Shown: piece after piece, positions 56,142 through 64,000 of the stretch | Layout: each line of letters opens with the position of its first letter | Numbering within the stretch: the first letter of the stretch is position 1 | Assembly (NCBI GenBank): GCA_009692725.1 | Contig: SHYP01000004.1 | Coordinates: 17,027-81,026, forward strand | Direction: 5' to 3' | From: Dehalococcoidia bacterium | GTDB taxonomy: Bacteria > Chloroflexota > Dehalococcoidia > UBA2979 | Length of the DNA: 64,000 bases | Notes under the pieces: model-generated | What the model saw: the letters and a program-made list of their open reading frames with translations, nothing else | The model's database searches: none | Told to the model about the DNA's origin: nothing | Program-made: the position numbers and the translations under genes

Positions 56142-57647
56142 ATCAGCAACGAAGCACTGGGGCCCGGGGCCGCCGCCGAGGCGGCCGTCCTCCGTCACGA
56201 CCACCCACTCGACCCGATCTTTCACCCCCGCGCCACCGCCGTCGTCGGCGTCTCCACGCGCCCGTCGTTCGACGGGCAGCTCGGCGGCATCTTCCTGAAC
56301 GCGATCCTCGAGCAGGGGTACCAGGATCGGCACCCCCTGTACGCCGTGAACCCGAAGATGACCGAGGTGCGCGGCGTGCCGTGCTACCCGAGCGTGCTCG
56401 ACATCCCCGGCCCCGTGGACCACGTGATCTCGCAGATCCCGGCCGTGGGCCTCGAGCAGCTCGTCGACGAGTGCATCGCCAAGGGCGTGCGCTCGCTGCA
56501 CTCGTTCACGGCGGGGCTCGCGGAGACGGGCGACGCGGAGCTCGCCGCGACGCAGGACCGCATCGTGGCGAAGGCGCGCGCGGCGGGGATGCGGCTGATC
56601 GGGCCCAACTGCATGGGGCTGTACGTGCCGGGCGTGGGGCTTTCGTTCATGCCGCGGGTGCCGCACGAGCCCGGGAACATCTTCATGCTCTCGCAGTCCG
56701 GCGCGAACGCCAGCGGCATACTCTACGGGCTCGGGCGGCGCGGGCTGCGCTTCTCCAAGGGCGTGAGCTACGGCAACGGCGCCGACTTGCGCGCGCACGA
56801 CTTCCTAGACTACGCGGCGGCGGACCCGCAGACCGAGTACGTGGTCGGCTACATCGAGGGCGTGCGCGACGGGCGCAAGTTCTTCGACGCGCTGCGCCGG
56901 CTCGCGGCGACGAAGCCGACGATCCTGCTCAAGGGCGGCATCACGGCAGACGGCGCGCGCGCGGCGAACTCGCACACGGGCTCGCTCGCAGGCTCGAGCG
57001 AGGTGTTCGAGGCGTTGTGCCGGCAGACGGGCGCATGGCACGCGCCGCGCATGGACGACCTACTGGACCTCGCGACCGTGGTGACGTCGTTCGTGCGGCG
57101 CGCGCGGGGGCGCAACGTCACGATCGTGGGCGCGGGCGGCGGCACGGCGGTGCTCGCCTCGGACCAGCTCGCGCTCGCGGGGCTGCGCGTGCCGCCGCTG
57201 CCGGAAGCCGTGCAGGCGGAGCTGCACAGCTTCATCCCAATCGCCGGGACCAGCGTGCGCAACCCCGTGGACGCGACGTTCGGGCGCGACCACCCGCTGG
57301 ACTTCACGCAGGACACCGAGCTGACGCGTCGCGCGTTCGACGCGATCGTGCGCTCGCCGACGACCGACATCATCTTCACGACGGTGGGCGGCAGCTTCAT
57401 GCGCGACGAGGACCTGGCGACGCGCGAGCGGCGCGTGCGCGTGACCATCGACGAGTTCGCCGCGATCCAGGAGCGCTCGGGCGTGCCGATCGTGATGCTG
57501 CACGAAGAGCACCGCATCGGTGACGCCGCGGTGCACGCGCACCAGCGCGGCGTGGCGCTGCTGCCGAGCATCGAGCGCGCCGCGCGCGCGGTGGCGGAGC
57601 TGATGGAGTGGCGCGACGTACGCGCCGGTCTGCCGGAGTTCCTGTAA
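56142..57647 (+). CDS. Acyl-CoA synthetase (NDP-forming) alpha-type / CoA-binding protein
   Basis: About 500 residues. A CoA-binding Rossmann domain carries AVVGVSTRPSFDGQLGGIF, then MRLIGPNCMGLYVPG and a succinyl-CoA-ligase-like domain with LLKGGITADGARAANSHTGS. The His in SHTGSLAG corresponds to the phospho-His of ADP-forming acyl-CoA synthetases. A third ligase-CoA-like domain follows. The ATP-grasp subunit is missing, so it needs a partner or acts differently. The coding sequence most likely begins at ATC 56142, 5 nt after a strong GAGGGGG site; the only upstream start (GTG 55995) adds non-coding-like sequence. A TAGACT -10-like box is at 56085. Confidence 0.82.
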   Translation: MSNEALGPGAAAEAAVLRHDHPLDPIFHPRATAVVGVSTRPSFDGQLGGIFLNAILEQGYQDRHPLYAVNPKMTEVRGVPCYPSVLDIPGPVDHVISQIPAVGLEQLVDECIAKGVRSLHSFTAGLAETGDAELAATQDRIVAKARAAGMRLIGPNCMGLYVPGVGLSFMPRVPHEPGNIFMLSQSGANASGILYGLGRRGLRFSKGVSYGNGADLRAHDFLDYAAADPQTEYVVGYIEGVRDGRKFFDALRRLAATKPTILLKGGITADGARAANSHTGSLAGSSEVFEALCRQTGAWHAPRMDDLLDLATVVTSFVRRARGRNVTIVGAGGGTAVLASDQLALAGLRVPPLPEAVQAELHSFIPIAGTSVRNPVDATFGRDHPLDFTQDTELTRRAFDAIVRSPTTDIIFTTVGGSFMRDEDLATRERRVRVTIDEFAAIQERSGVPIVMLHEEHRIGDAAVHAHQRGVALLPSIERAARAVAELMEWRDVRAGLPEFL

Positions 57648-57676
57648 CTGGTGCGGTAGCCGAAGGGGGCACGAGC

Positions 57677-58462
57677 ATGGCGCTCGACGGTCGGGTGGCG
57701 TTGGTGGCGGGCGCGAGCCGCGGGATCGGCGCGGATATCGCGCGCTACCTCGCGCGCGCGGGGGCGAAGGTGGCGGTGGCGGCGCGGACCGAGGTCGCGC
57801 AGGACCCGCGGTTGCCCGGCACGATCCACTCGGTGGTGAAGGACATCACCGACGCGGGCGGCACAGCGATCCCGGTGGTCCTGAACATGCGCGACCCGGA
57901 GAGCATCGAGGCGGGCGTACAGCGCGTGGTGGCCGAATGGGGCCGCGTCGACATCCTGGTCAACAACGCGGCGATCTTCGTCCCGGGCGACCTGTACGCG
58001 GTGCAGCCGCGGCACATCAACCTCGCGTGGGAGGTGAACGTGCGCGGCTACATCCTGACGATGAAGGCGTGCGCGCCGCACATGAAGGCGGCGGGCGGGG
58101 GGCGCATCATCAACCTGTCGTCGCGCGGGGCGATCCCGCCGGGACCCGGCCCGTACGCGGAGGCGACGCCGCCGGCGGACATCTTCTACGGCTCCGAGAA
58201 GTCGTACATCGAGCATTTCTCTCAGGAGATGGGGCGGCTGCTGCAGCGCGACGGCATCTCGGTCAACGTGCTCGCGCCGATGGGCGGCGTGAAGACGCCG
58301 GGGCTGATGTTCTTCCAGAACGACCCGCAGAACCCCATCACGGAGTTCGAGTCGGCCGACAACATGGGCAAGGCCGCGGTGTGGATCTGCGAGCAGGCGC
58401 CGACCGCGCTCAATGGCGCGATCCTGTACGACGGGGATGTCGTCCGGGAGCACAGCCTCTAG
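57677..58462 (+). CDS. Short-chain dehydrogenase/reductase
   Basis: 261-residue NAD(P)-dependent SDR. The cofactor motif is VAGASRGIG, the structural motif is NNAAIF, and the active site is Ser in RIINLSSRGAIPPG plus YGSEK (YxxxK). ATG at 57677 has AAGGGGG upstream. It follows the synthetase gene by 29 bp and probably shares its transcript. Likely acts on a hydroxyacyl or alcohol intermediate of the neighbouring pathway. Confidence 0.93.
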   Translation: MALDGRVALVAGASRGIGADIARYLARAGAKVAVAARTEVAQDPRLPGTIHSVVKDITDAGGTAIPVVLNMRDPESIEAGVQRVVAEWGRVDILVNNAAIFVPGDLYAVQPRHINLAWEVNVRGYILTMKACAPHMKAAGGGRIINLSSRGAIPPGPGPYAEATPPADIFYGSEKSYIEHFSQEMGRLLQRDGISVNVLAPMGGVKTPGLMFFQNDPQNPITEFESADNMGKAAVWICEQAPTALNGAILYDGDVVREHSL

Positions 58463-58489
58463 CGCTGTGCTCGGCCCGCGTAGCACAAG

Positions 58490-58505
58490 TGTTTCACGTG
58501 AAACA
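58490..58505. promoter_or_regulatory. parS centromere site 2
   Basis: TGTTTCACGTGAAACA, identical to the site at 18089-18104, lies in the gap between the convergent SDR and CoA-transferase genes, about 40.4 kb from the first. Confidence 0.9.
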
Positions 58506-58526
58506 TCGATACGGGCGGGCGAGGCG

Positions 58527-59831
58527 CTAGGCGTGCGCGCTCTCGAGGTAACTCTCGCCGATGGCCTGGTCGGCGACGAGCTGCGCGTAGTGCTCGTCGG
58601 AGATGCCAAGTAGCTCTTTGAGCACGTAGGCGTTGTGCTGGCCGAGCGTCGGCGCGGGCTTGAAGGGCGGCACGTCCGCCGTGTGCTCGAGCTTCGCGAG
58701 CGGTCCCGGGTAGAGGTGCGTGCCGGCGGCGGGATGCGTGATCGCGTTGAAGAAGCCGCGCGCGCGCAGGTGCGGATCCTCGTGCATCTCTTGCTGGTGC
58801 GCGAGCGGCGCCGCGGGGACGCCGGCGGCCTGCAGCTGCGTCGCGAGGGCCTGCGCGTCGTGCGGTGGGGTCGCGGCCGCGATCAACGCGTCGATAGCGT
58901 CGCGGTCGCGGAGGCGCGCGGGGAGCGTCGCGAAGCGCTCGTCGTGTACGAGCTCGGGCAGGCCGAGCACGCCGCAGAGCGCGGCGAACGCGGCGTCGGA
59001 CGGCGCGCTGATGGCGATCCAGCGGTCGTCGCCGGCGCAGCGGAAGACACCGTACGGTGCGATCGCGGGGTGCGTGTTCCCGCGCGGGCCCGGCTCGCGT
59101 CCGTTCATGTCGTAGTCGAGCAGGTCGTAGGCGATGTGGTGCGTGACGGCCTCGGCCTGCGCGATCTCGACGAGCTGGCCGCGTCCGGTGCGCTCGCGCG
59201 CAAGCAGCGCGGCCTGGATCGCCCACGCCACGTGCGCGCCGGCGTTCGGGTCGCCGTGCAGCGAAGCGGGTGTCGTCGAGGCGTCGGAGTCGCGGTAGCC
59301 GCGCACCATAGTGTGACCGGCCACGGCTTCCATGTTCGAGCCGTAGCCCTTGTGGTGGCGGTAGGGCCCCGTGATGCCAAAGCCGGGGAAGCGCACCATC
59401 ACGAGCCGTGGGTTGATGCGCTGCAGCGTGTCCCAGTCGACGCCGAGCGTCTCCGCGACGCCTGCGGCGTTGTTCTCCAGGAACGCGTCGGACTTCCGCA
59501 CGAGCTCGTAGAACAGCTCGCGTCCAGTGTCGCTGCCGAGATCGAGCGTGACGGACTTGCAGCCGCGCTTCGCGTAGTTGAACCACGCCTGGCGGTCCCA
59601 GAAGCCCTCGGAGCCGTCGCGGTTCAAGTAGTACGTGCCGCCGATGCCCTGCATCACCACGTCGGGGATGTGGCGCATGCTCGTACGGGTGGGGTTGAGG
59701 TGCTGAATCGACTCGATCTCGATCACCTCGGCGCCGAGGTCGGCGAGGATCAGCGTCGAGAACGGGCCAGCCCAGACGATGCCCTGCGCGAGCACGCGCA
59801 CACCATCGAGTGGGGGCTTGCGGTCGGGCAT
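58527..59831 (-). CDS. CaiB/BaiF-family (class III) CoA transferase
   Basis: 434 residues of the interlocked-dimer family: DGVRVLAQGIVWAGPFSTLI, DLGAEVIEIESIQHL, RGCKSVTLDLGSDTGRELF and ERTGRGQLVEIAQAEAVTHH. These enzymes move CoA between organic acids to activate substrates. ATG at 59831 with GGGGAGGA-type site upstream. It is the second of two tandem CoA-transferase genes (20 bp apart), so the two may form a heteromer or act on different acids. Confidence 0.92.
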   Translation of the reverse strand: MPDRKPPLDGVRVLAQGIVWAGPFSTLILADLGAEVIEIESIQHLNPTRTSMRHIPDVVMQGIGGTYYLNRDGSEGFWDRQAWFNYAKRGCKSVTLDLGSDTGRELFYELVRKSDAFLENNAAGVAETLGVDWDTLQRINPRLVMVRFPGFGITGPYRHHKGYGSNMEAVAGHTMVRGYRDSDASTTPASLHGDPNAGAHVAWAIQAALLARERTGRGQLVEIAQAEAVTHHIAYDLLDYDMNGREPGPRGNTHPAIAPYGVFRCAGDDRWIAISAPSDAAFAALCGVLGLPELVHDERFATLPARLRDRDAIDALIAAATPPHDAQALATQLQAAGVPAAPLAHQQEMHEDPHLRARGFFNAITHPAAGTHLYPGPLAKLEHTADVPPFKPAPTLGQHNAYVLKELLGISDEHYAQLVADQAIGESYLESAHA

Positions 59832-59851
59832 CGGTGCTCCTCCCCGCCGCG

Positions 59852-61060
<1,209 letters not shown>

Positions 61061-61096
61061 GCTCCGCCTCCGCGTGTGCCGGCCGGGTGAGGGCGA

Positions 61097-61123
61097 GCGC
61101 GCGCGGGGGTTCCCCGCGCGCGC
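61097..61123 (-). terminator. 12-bp GC hairpin after the enoyl-CoA hydratase gene
   Basis: GCGCGCGCGGGG and CCCCGCGCGCGC are perfect complements around a 3-nt loop (GTT), 13 bp beyond the hydratase stop on the minus strand and 37 bp before the CoA-transferase start. No U-tract. Confidence 0.6.
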
Positions 61124-61135
61124 CGGCTGGCTGTG

Positions 61136-61927
61136 CTAGCGCCCGTGGAAGACGGGCTGGCGCTTCTCGAGGAACGAGCGCACCGCCTCGATGCGGTCCT
61201 CACTGGGCATGGAGGGGGCGTTCGCGTCGTGCTCGTGCGGGATGGCGTCGTCGAGCCGCTGGCGGCGGAACAGCAGCTGCTTGGCGGCGCGCACGGCGAG
61301 CGGGGGGTTCGCGGCGATCTCGTCGGCGATCTCGTTCGCTGCGGCGAGCAGCTGGTCGGGCGGCACGACGCGGTTGACGAGGCCCTTTTCGAGCGCCCAC
61401 TGCGCGTCGACGAGGCGGCCGGTGTAGGCCATCTCGGCCGCGATGCCGAGGCCGACGAGGTCCGGTAGCGAGACGGAGGAACCGGTGTCCGGGACGAGGC
61501 CGCGCTTGACGAAGATCGAGGCGAAGCGCGCCTCGGTGGAGGCGACGCGAATGTCGCTGGCGAGCGTGAGGGCGAGGCCAGCGCCGACGGCGAGGCCGTT
61601 GACGGCGGCGATCACGGGCTGCTGCACGCGCCGGAGGTGCGGGGCGAGCGGCGGGATGCTGTCGAAGGGGTCCCACGCCGTGCGCTCGGGCTCGCCGCCT
61701 TCCTGGCGCGCGGCCATAGCGGTGACGTCGGCGCCTGCGCAGAAGCCGCGACCGGAGCCGGTGAGGATGAGGGTGCGGATCTGCGGGAACTCGTCGCTGA
61801 CCTCGTCGAGCGCCTGGTGGAGCTCCCTGGTGAGGTCGCGGCTGAGCGCGTTGAGGCGCTCCGGCCGGTTGAGCGTGATGGTGGCGGTGTAGCCGTTGCG
61901 TTCGATCGTCAGCAGCTGGTAGCTCAC
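61136..61927 (-). CDS. Enoyl-CoA hydratase/isomerase-family protein
   Basis: 263-residue crotonase: ATITLNRPERLNALSRDLT, oxyanion hole GSGRGFCAGADVTAMA, VNGLAVGAGLALTLASDIRVAS, then FASIFVKRGLVPDTGSS, where an Asp occupies the position before the TGSS turn. The C-terminal tail has EDRIEAVRSFLEKRQPVFHGR, typical of 2-(1,2-epoxy-1,2-dihydrophenyl)acetyl-CoA isomerase-like and short-chain hydratase groups. GTG at 61927 is preceded by GGGAGGT; the longer frame lacks a site. Confidence 0.92.
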   Translation of the reverse strand: MSYQLLTIERNGYTATITLNRPERLNALSRDLTRELHQALDEVSDEFPQIRTLILTGSGRGFCAGADVTAMAARQEGGEPERTAWDPFDSIPPLAPHLRRVQQPVIAAVNGLAVGAGLALTLASDIRVASTEARFASIFVKRGLVPDTGSSVSLPDLVGLGIAAEMAYTGRLVDAQWALEKGLVNRVVPPDQLLAAANEIADEIAANPPLAVRAAKQLLFRRQRLDDAIPHEHDANAPSMPSEDRIEAVRSFLEKRQPVFHGR

Positions 61928-62001
61928 GTGACCTCCCTCGTCGCGTTCGTCGGTGCGCCGTCCGTGGCCGCAGACGTAGCGCACGATGGCGCATTGGAGC
62001 C

Positions 62002-62030
62002 GCGCCCGCCAGCGCGGTGCTGGCGGGCGC
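62002..62030. terminator. 12-bp hairpin in the gap before the hydratase gene
   Basis: GCGCCCGCCAGC (62002-62013) and GCTGGCGGGCGC (62019-62030) with a 5-nt loop. It is the second of two hairpins downstream of the solute-binding protein gene. Confidence 0.55.
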
Positions 62031-62089
62031 CATTATGCACCGCGCGGGTGCGGGCGGGGGCGGTGCGGGAGCGCGGCGGACGGATATGT

Positions 62090-62117
62090 CGAGGGCGCGG
62101 CAGGTGCCGCGCCCTCG
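62090..62117 (-). terminator. 13-bp hairpin downstream of the solute-binding protein gene
   Basis: CGAGGGCGCGGCA (62090-62102) pairs with TGCCGCGCCCTCG (62105-62117) with almost no loop (GG). It lies 40 bp past the stop of the minus-strand gene at 62157 and probably ends that transcript with the next hairpin. Confidence 0.65.
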
Positions 62118-62156
62118 GGCCAGGTGCACGGCCCCGAGGCGGGCCGCGTCACCGGG

Positions 62157-63929
62157 CTACTTGTCCAGCCACATCGTGTGCGCCTGGTGTCCCCAGTCGT
62201 AGTACGAGCTTGCCACGCCGAGGCCACCGCCCCAGCGCAGCGCGCGCAGCCACGGCTGCAGGACCTCGAAGTAGTAGCCGGCGGCCTGGGGGATGCGGTA
62301 CATCTGGTCCAGGTCGCGGTCCCAGATCTTCTTGTGGATTTCCTTGCGCTTTTCGGGATTGAGCTCGGTCCGCTGCTGCTCAGCCCAGCTGTCGATCTGC
62401 GTGTCTTCGATATGCCAGCGGTTGCCCGGCGACTTCGAGTGCACCTGGTTGTAGAAGTAGTTGTCGGCGTCGAAGCCGACGGCGTTCCAGCCGCTCGTGG
62501 TCGCCTCTGGCAGCTTGCCGCCGACCCACTGCGAGTTGAACTCGGTGTAGTCGACGCGCCGGGCGTTGAGCGTGATGCCCGCCTTGCGGAACTGGTCGGT
62601 GAGCAACTCGGCGCGCTGCGAGTCGAAGGCCGCGTACGTGTAGAAGTTGGCGTTGATGGTGAAGTCCTTCGCGCCGGCGGCGTCGAGGAGCTTCTTCGCT
62701 TCGGCTGGGTCGCCGGCGGGCTTCACCCACTGGCCGAGCTCGCCCTTCTTCATGTCGGGACGGGTGGCGTGTGTGAACTGGAACGGTGTGTTCGGCAGCG
62801 AGACGCCGGCGCTCTCAAAGAGCACCGCGATCGTCGTGTCGTGGTCCGTGGCGAGCGAGATCGCGCGGCGGATGCGCTCATCCTTGAACTTGGTGTTCTG
62901 GTGGTTCATGCCGAAGCCGTAGCCGCCGGCGGTGATCGCGTACACCGATATCTGCACGCCGGGATTCGAGCGCTCAACGGCCTTCGCCTCGGACAGCTTG
63001 CCGACCGGGCTGTAGGCGTAGTCCACCTGGCCGGCGCGGAACGCCGCCAGGCGCGCAGCGCCGTCCGGCATGATGCGGTAGTTGATGCCGTCGAGGTACG
63101 GCTTGCCGCCCCAGAAGTTGGGGTTGCGTTCGAAGGTGACGTCCTGGCCCTGACGGATCTCCTTGAGGATCATCGAGCCTGTCCCGATCGCCTTCTTGTC
63201 GATCTCGCCAGAGTCCACGAGCTCTTTCGGGAAGACGGACTGGTAGCGGCCGGCAAGGTTCGCGACAAAGTCGGCGAGCGGGCGCTTGAGGGTGATCTTC
63301 AGCGTTTTCGCATCAGGCGCCTCGATCTTGTCGAGGTCCGTCCAGAGCGCCTGGTGCACGCCTTCCTTGGCGTAGCGCTCGAAGACGAACTTGGCGTCGG
63401 CCGCTACAAAGTCGCGGCCGTTGAGCGGGGGCACGTTCTGCCACTTCACGCCAGGACGGATCTTGAACGTGTAGACGGCACCGTCCGGGGAGCGCTCCCA
63501 TGATTCCGCGAGCCCGCCGGTCATCTCGACCTTGGTTGGGCTCATCTTCGGGCCAACCACGAACTCGAGCAGTCGGTCGTACGCAGTGTTCGGGATCGTG
63601 ATCGTGCCGCCGGCGGCGGACTTGGTGGTGTCGAGCGTGGACGAGTCCCAGCTGACGGCGACGGCGAGTACGCCCCCGGCTTTCGGCGTCTTGCCCGCAG
63701 GCTCCGGGTACTGGTACGGATACGGTGCCTCAGCGTCCTTGACCAGCTCGCCCTCGCCCTTGGCGGGCTGCGCGGCGGCGGGCTGTGCGGCGCCGGTATC
63801 GGCGTCGTCGTCGCCGCCGCAGCCGACGAGGGCGGCCGCCGCGAGGCCGCCGAGGCCGAGCGCGGCGCCCCGCATCGCCGTACGCCGGCTGAGCGACAGC
63901 GAGCGTAGTCGTTCAAGTTCGTCGGTCAT
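62157..63929 (-). CDS. ABC transporter solute-binding protein, family 5 (lipoprotein)
   Basis: 590-residue periplasmic-type binding protein (SBP_bac_5), usually for peptides, nickel or other solutes. The N-terminus has a Tat-like SRRTAMRG followed by a hydrophobic stretch and lipobox ALVGC, then GGDDD. Mature blocks include GGLAESWERSPDGAVYTF, LRPGVKW-type IRPGVKWQN, FERNPNFWGGKPYLDGI and RIRRAISLATD. A GGAGGACC site precedes the ATG. Permease and ATPase genes are not seen in the window and could lie beyond its right end. Confidence 0.92.
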   Translation of the reverse strand: MTDELERLRSLSLSRRTAMRGAALGLGGLAAAALVGCGGDDDADTGAAQPAAAQPAKGEGELVKDAEAPYPYQYPEPAGKTPKAGGVLAVAVSWDSSTLDTTKSAAGGTITIPNTAYDRLLEFVVGPKMSPTKVEMTGGLAESWERSPDGAVYTFKIRPGVKWQNVPPLNGRDFVAADAKFVFERYAKEGVHQALWTDLDKIEAPDAKTLKITLKRPLADFVANLAGRYQSVFPKELVDSGEIDKKAIGTGSMILKEIRQGQDVTFERNPNFWGGKPYLDGINYRIMPDGAARLAAFRAGQVDYAYSPVGKLSEAKAVERSNPGVQISVYAITAGGYGFGMNHQNTKFKDERIRRAISLATDHDTTIAVLFESAGVSLPNTPFQFTHATRPDMKKGELGQWVKPAGDPAEAKKLLDAAGAKDFTINANFYTYAAFDSQRAELLTDQFRKAGITLNARRVDYTEFNSQWVGGKLPEATTSGWNAVGFDADNYFYNQVHSKSPGNRWHIEDTQIDSWAEQQRTELNPEKRKEIHKKIWDRDLDQMYRIPQAAGYYFEVLQPWLRALRWGGGLGVASSYYDWGHQAHTMWLDK

Positions 63930-63953
63930 CGGTCCTCCTCGGCTTCCCGGGCG

Positions 63954-63981
63954 TGCGCAGCTGCGCAGGCGCCTGAGTGTA
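63954..63981 (-). promoter_or_regulatory. Promoter -10 and palindrome upstream of the solute-binding protein gene
   Basis: TACACT (63981-63976, minus strand) is a good -10 box; its -35 would fall in the last bases of the window. Between it and the ATG lies the 14-bp palindrome TGCGCAGCTGCGCA (63954-63967), placed where a repressor could block transcription. Confidence 0.45.
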
Positions 63982-64000
63982 TTACGTCCATGCTGTACGG

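Overview
The window is very GC-rich bacterial DNA (by eye around 70% or more). Genes are densely packed on both strands, with many GTG starts and 1-4 bp start/stop overlaps. Content suggests a heterotrophic, aerobic or facultative member of the Chloroflexota, probably Dehalococcoidia-like. The pointers are paired LLM-class flavin oxidoreductases, CaiB-type CoA transferases, GlcG/HbpS, DUF4386, MenG, a truncated haemoglobin and promoters with the start codon 5-7 nt after the -10 box. This placement is an inference; there is no rRNA gene to confirm it. Two perfect parS sites (18089-18104 and 58490-58505) and recF suggest the replication-origin half of the chromosome.

Layout. 1-2.6 kb: end of a VWA protein, a K+ channel/RCK protein and a lipid kinase. 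2.7-7.1 kb (minus): operon of response regulator, Pro-rich accessory protein, GAF histidine kinase and recF. 7.2-8.3 kb: Gfo/Idh/MocA oxidoreductase. 8.3-9.9 kb: a zone of broken genes. 10-18 kb (minus): a phosphodiesterase, then nurA-herA-sbcD-sbcC, an archaeal-style DNA-end-processing cluster. 18.3-24 kb: menG, truncated haemoglobin with a Zn-ribbon partner, purU, an Arg/Gly-rich protein behind overlapping mini-ORFs, an APH/P-loop kinase and a GNAT. 24-28.3 kb: TPP riboswitch and thiBPQ. 28.3-41.5 kb: mostly single genes (GAF, DUF192, HAD, lytic transglycosylase, PAP2, GDPD, M1 aminopeptidase with a repeat tail, aminotransferase, MFS, degenerate response regulator). 41.5-48 kb: murB, a cut-short VWA gene, a second protein carrying the accessory C-terminal domain, two MFS transporters and a VOC gene with an in-frame stop. 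48-64 kb: a catabolic island (acyl-CoA dehydrogenase, two enoyl-CoA hydratases, two LLM oxidoreductases, a broken molybdopterin hydroxylase, DUF35 protein, HbpS-like protein, VOC, acyl-CoA synthetase-like protein, SDR, two CoA transferases) ending with a peptide/solute-binding lipoprotein.

How parts work together. The catabolic island looks built to activate and degrade organic acids as CoA thioesters. NurA-HerA-Mre11(SbcD)-Rad50(SbcC) would resect DNA ends. ThiBPQ imports thiamine under TPP control.

Main points of interest: (1) one GC-rich palindromic repeat family inserted in the same reading frame in sbcC and nurA, with a third copy between nurA and menG; (2) a recurrent leaderless promoter architecture; (3) an unnamed C-terminal domain of about 85 residues shared by a two-component-operon protein and a distant protein; (4) two parS sites; (5) clusters of decayed genes at 8.3-9.9 and 51.3-54.4 kb. 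I see no CRISPR array, tRNA, rRNA, transposase or prophage. Frameshifted genes could be real decay or assembly error, and the sequence alone cannot decide.
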